From positions 1-10,684 of the forward strand of contig JALLAZ010001027.1 of assembly GCA_036939755.1 (NCBI GenBank): 10,684 nucleotides of DNA. Direction: 5' to 3'. The notes under the pieces are model-generated. The model worked only from the letters and a program-made list of their open reading frames with translations, was not told the origin of the DNA and ran no database searches. The position numbers were made by a program, and so were the translations under genes. Positions 8,149-10,684 of the stretch are shown one piece after another. The stretch comes from Stephanodiscus triporus. Lineage: Eukaryota; Bacillariophyta; Thalassiosirophyceae; Thalassiosirales; Thalassiosiraceae. Numbering within the stretch: the first letter of the stretch is position 1; every line of letters begins with the position of its first letter.

Positions 8149-10506
8149 TTACCCGTTAACACAAATACGTTCCCAGTATACGTCTTTTAATATCCTTGGT
8201 TGTTTGTTGACCATACCTAGACGTACTGTTACATGAGCTGGCAGGATCCCCTTCTTTCCAATTAGATGTTTTTTTTCGTCCGATACACTCAGCTCTATTA
8301 TTCTAACCGCAATTAACTGCAAACAAAGTGCATGAATCTGTCCCATTTCTTTTTTGGGCACGTTGTTCTTATGATACACGCTTGTTTTGTTCAGCTTGAT
8401 GAACTTAACCAGTTGTGCCGCGGTGTTCTCTTTCCCGGTAAAAAATCCAATCAACAATTCGCACAATCTGTCGCGATTAATCCTACCCGTAAGTGATACG
8501 GCGCCCCTGGAACAGAAATTGCACATTGATTGACAGGGTGCATATTGTACTGTGCAATTCGGGTTTCCAAAGTAATCCTCCAAAAGCGCGTGCTGGCATT
8601 TGTTGGGCACAACTAACACGACGAGTACCTCGAACATTGCTTCAAATTGAATTCCCCTCTCTATCGCGTCGGGATGTTGCATTATACGAAGATACAATGC
8701 AAGCAGACAATTCAAGGATATATGAATCTCATAGCGATTGTCTCCATTAAAACCTACGCCATGAGTACATGGGACGCGGTCGACACGGCCCATTTCCTGG
8801 ACCAAAACATGCATTGATGATGCAAAGCCGATCCGATACGAGCGACGACATAGACGACTGCTAACCCCACAATCCGCCGCCTTTGTGGCAGGCATAATCC
8901 TCAGGTTGGGAAACAAATCGCTGAACTCGGTCCTTTCGTCGTCATCCTGACACGAGTCAGCAGCAAAAGCATGCATCACCAATACTTTGAATTGCATTCC
9001 GTCCGCACCAGTCATTGCTATTGATTCGCCACGATTTGGTGATGCATCAAGGATGGCCTCTGTTGACTCTGTTATTGACCCCTGTGCTGCTTTCATTGAG
9101 TTTGTGTACACAATTGTTTTGAGGTCGGTTTCGAATTTATAGTCAGACGCGATGCATTTGTATGCCGACGATGAGGGTTGTCCGCTAATGACGACATCGA
9201 AGTAAATCGTCCTTCGTGAAAGTTCGAGCCAAAATATTGCATCGGGGGTGCGATCAAGCAGATCGCTGATGACTTTCTGGTCGTCGAATCGAAAGGTAGC
9301 CGACATTGCAACAATGTTACACGGAGACCGCATCATCGCGTGTAACCGTTTAATCGATTTCATAGCTATCCGAAAGTCAGGACGGAACGAGCGGCCATCC
9401 TGATTAACAGTATGTGCCTCGTCGATGCAGATGAGACGCAAAAAACCACGACGAGCGATTGACGATAAGCACGGAAACCATGGTGATGTCTCCAGAAGCG
9501 ACTGTGGGGAGGCATATAAAAATATTGACACAGCATCCGCCTCGGCTTGATGAAGCGACACTAACCGTTTGCGAAGGACTTGTCCATAGATTCCACGCAT
9601 CTCGTCGAGATGGAACGATTCGATACAATTCTCGTGATTGGTGCTCTTATTGACCTGGTCGCTACCAAGACCAACTAGTGGTACCATCGATAACGTCACA
9701 CCGGTCAACAACGACCCGGCGGTGAGTGGTATTGCCGATTTTCCGGATCCGGTTTTTGCAACCACATATATCAACTGATTGTCGCTGAAGGCAATGCGGT
9801 GGATTGCTCTAACCTGGAACTCGTGGGGATGACGAATCCCCCAATCATCAAGCATTGCCTTTCGAATCCAATCTTCATGTTCGGGCTCAATACCAAGAAA
9901 CGCAGGTGGGGCTACACTGGCACCTAGTAGTTCGCGTCGTAAAGGAGCGTTGATACAAGAATAGGGGGTGAGCTGGGTCCCAGGGACCGTTGTGCCCTCG
10001 GACATCTCACTGTCGCTGTTGTGATGGTCTGGGTAGGATTCTTCATGCTGCTGTTGTTCCGACTCACTTTCGCTATCGATCAAATCGTCCGTAGCGGGGC
10101 CTAGGTGAAATCGAACACCGCGGGAAGATGGGAATTCGTCGTCGTCATCAAGAGAGGAGGAATCACTCCGAGCGCGCATAGAGGATCTGGCACAAGAAGA
10201 GTTCCATGCCCTACTTCTTGAGCGCGGTGCCATGACAGAGAACATGTTCTCAACGGGGGTTGGAGATGAGGCGTTGGCGTTGTCGGCATCACCAGACAGA
10301 TCGTCGCCATCTACTGCCGCATCGTCGCCATCTACTGCGGCAACGTCGACATCGACCGCCACGTCATTGCCTTCACCATCACTGGAAGAGTCGGGGGCAT
10401 CATAGACCCCCCCCCACGTCTCCCGACGCGATTGGTGCATATCGGGGGGAGCGTCGCCTTCGTCGGGGGGAGCGGGGGGAGCGTCACCTTCGTCATCGTC
10501 AGTCAT
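8149..10506 (-). CDS. RecQ-like superfamily 2 DNA helicase
   Basis: ATP-dependent DNA-unwinding enzyme of the RecQ family, 785 residues in one exon from the first ATG (10506); a TTG codon six residues upstream is not a plausible eukaryotic start. In order: a low-complexity acidic/Ser region (1-180); the Q-motif region WGIRHPHEFQVRAI (Q231); Walker A AKTGSGKS (250-257); motif Ia-like VPLVGLGSDQV; DEAH (362-365) followed by the RecQ signature FRPDF; SAT (402-404); motif IV IVYTNS; motif VI QEMGRVDR (570-577). A RecQ-type zinc site follows: C637, then C651 or C658, with C662 and C665 in PCQSMCNFC. Residues 680-740 may be a divergent winged helix (RQC); no HRDC domain is evident. Unusual points are Asp in place of the conserved Trp after DEAH and GRVDR in place of GRAGR. 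It is paired tail-to-tail with the putative transposase gene, so it may act in its mobility or replication rather than in host repair. Confidence 0.92.
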   Translation of the reverse strand: MTDDDEGDAPPAPPDEGDAPPDMHQSRRETWGGVYDAPDSSSDGEGNDVAVDVDVAAVDGDDAAVDGDDLSGDADNANASSPTPVENMFSVMAPRSRSRAWNSSCARSSMRARSDSSSLDDDDEFPSSRGVRFHLGPATDDLIDSESESEQQQHEESYPDHHNSDSEMSEGTTVPGTQLTPYSCINAPLRRELLGASVAPPAFLGIEPEHEDWIRKAMLDDWGIRHPHEFQVRAIHRIAFSDNQLIYVVAKTGSGKSAIPLTAGSLLTGVTLSMVPLVGLGSDQVNKSTNHENCIESFHLDEMRGIYGQVLRKRLVSLHQAEADAVSIFLYASPQSLLETSPWFPCLSSIARRGFLRLICIDEAHTVNQDGRSFRPDFRIAMKSIKRLHAMMRSPCNIVAMSATFRFDDQKVISDLLDRTPDAIFWLELSRRTIYFDVVISGQPSSSAYKCIASDYKFETDLKTIVYTNSMKAAQGSITESTEAILDASPNRGESIAMTGADGMQFKVLVMHAFAADSCQDDDERTEFSDLFPNLRIMPATKAADCGVSSRLCRRSYRIGFASSMHVLVQEMGRVDRVPCTHGVGFNGDNRYEIHISLNCLLALYLRIMQHPDAIERGIQFEAMFEVLVVLVVPNKCQHALLEDYFGNPNCTVQYAPCQSMCNFCSRGAVSLTGRINRDRLCELLIGFFTGKENTAAQLVKFIKLNKTSVYHKNNVPKKEMGQIHALCLQLIAVRIIELSVSDEKKHLIGKKGILPAHVTVRLGMVNKQPRILKDVYWERICVNG
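10300..10341 (-). repeat. 21-bp in-frame tandem duplication in the helicase gene
   Basis: Two near-identical 21-bp copies (10300-10320 and 10321-10341, differing near the end) encode the repeated peptide AAVDGDD in the acidic N-terminal region. A length of 21 keeps the frame. This suggests recent slippage in a disordered region under weak constraint. Confidence 0.85.
10444..10494 (-). repeat. 30-bp spaced repeat near the helicase start
   Basis: A 21-bp unit starting with six G residues occurs at 10444-10464 and again at 10474-10494 with one difference; a shortened piece of the same unit fills 10465-10473. It encodes DEGDAPP twice (DEGDAPPAPPDEGDAPP). It shows the same tendency to local duplication as the rest of this gene's 5' end. 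Confidence 0.85.
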
Positions 10507-10530
10507 CTTGAATGCGACCGGCAACTGCGC

Positions 10531-10684
10531 TCGTCGGCAGCGTTTGTCGACAGGCGCTCGTCGGCAGCGTTTGTCGACTGCGCACGATGGCAGCGGTCGT
10601 CGGCGGCGGCGTTCGTCGTCAGCGGTTGTCGGCGGCGTTCGTCGTCAGCGGTTGTCGGCGGCGTTCGTCGTCAGCGGTTGTCGG
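10531..10684. repeat. CpG-dense 26-29 bp minisatellite upstream of the helicase
   Basis: Six imperfect units begin at 10531, 10558, 10584, 10613, 10639 and 10665 (spacings 27, 26, 29, 26, 26), and the last runs off the window. Units at 10613 and 10639 are identical and the partial unit at 10665 matches them; the first two carry GTCGAC and are more alike to each other. The 26-bp unit has 18 G/C, six CpG dinucleotides and only one A on the plus strand. The array starts 24 bp upstream of the helicase ATG, so it lies in its 5' UTR or promoter. In the helicase frame it is open back to a stop at 10647-10645 but contains no ATG. It could be promoter repeats, subterminal repeats of a mobile element, or an unrelated minisatellite. 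Confidence 0.92.

Larger units (their letters stand above)
3746..10684. mobile_element. Candidate transposon: transposase-like gene plus RecQ-like helicase and minisatellite
   Basis: Two very long single-exon genes (1464 and 785 codons) converge with only 8 bp between their stops, and the helicase is preceded by a tandem array that runs to the window edge. Lack of introns, extreme compaction, a nucleic-acid helicase and a possible RNase H-like enzyme next to an intron-containing host gene fit an autonomous mobile element. The coordinates are only the visible core. The left boundary should lie between 3238 and 3746 and the right boundary beyond 10684. No terminal inverted repeats or target-site duplication were seen. 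Alternatives are a pair of unrelated host genes, or a subtelomeric helicase cluster such as those known in fungi. Confidence 0.45.

Noticed and set aside
3746..10506. Crypton, Helitron or retrotransposon identity of the gene pair
   Set aside because: I see no tyrosine-recombinase motif, no HUH Rep motif and no reverse-transcriptase motif in the large protein; the helicase is RecQ-type, not Pif1-type.
10260..10511. 83-codon plus-strand frame rich in His and Arg over the helicase start
   Set aside because: It is the antisense shadow of the repetitive acidic N-terminus of the helicase.
10507..10524. Helicase start at 10524
   Set aside because: The codon there is TTG; the first in-frame ATG is at 10506.
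10531..10684. CRISPR array
   Set aside because: Repeats are directly tandem with no unique spacers, and the context is eukaryotic.

Overview
The window looks like nuclear DNA of a eukaryotic microbe. The M3 peptidase gene is interrupted by an 89-nt spliceosomal intron, neighbouring genes are divergent and convergent rather than operonic, and no bacterial ribosome-binding sites are seen. The M3 protein, the short intron and the compact spacing suggest a stramenopile, possibly a diatom. That placement is an inference and was not tested by any search.

Layout: (1) 1-1137 is a mostly non-coding, AT-rich stretch with two adjacent perfect hairpins (255-300) and possible remains of a decayed ORF. 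(2) 1138-3092, minus strand, is a two-exon gene for an M3-family zinc oligopeptidase with an HEAGH motif; its 5' leader reads like a targeting peptide but has no ATG. (3) 3093-3745 is a divergent intergenic region with a nested imperfect palindrome (3322-3396). (4) 3746-8140, plus strand, is a single-exon ORF of 1464 codons. It encodes a protein I can only tentatively assign: a candidate RNase H-like transposase, with a C-terminal stretch that reminds me of DUF6589 proteins. (5) 8149-10506, minus strand, is a single-exon RecQ-type DNA helicase with unusual motifs, tail-to-tail with (4) and only 8 bp from it. (6) 10531-10684 is a CpG-dense 26-29 bp minisatellite that starts 24 bp upstream of the helicase ATG and runs off the window.

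The most interesting proposal is that (4)-(6) form one mobile element. Two very large intronless genes, one a possible transposase and the other a RecQ-like helicase, are packed tail-to-tail and flanked on one side by a minisatellite, next to an ordinary intron-containing housekeeping gene. I could not find terminal inverted repeats or target-site duplications. The right end lies outside the window, so the element's boundaries are unknown. The M3 peptidase is probably host background.
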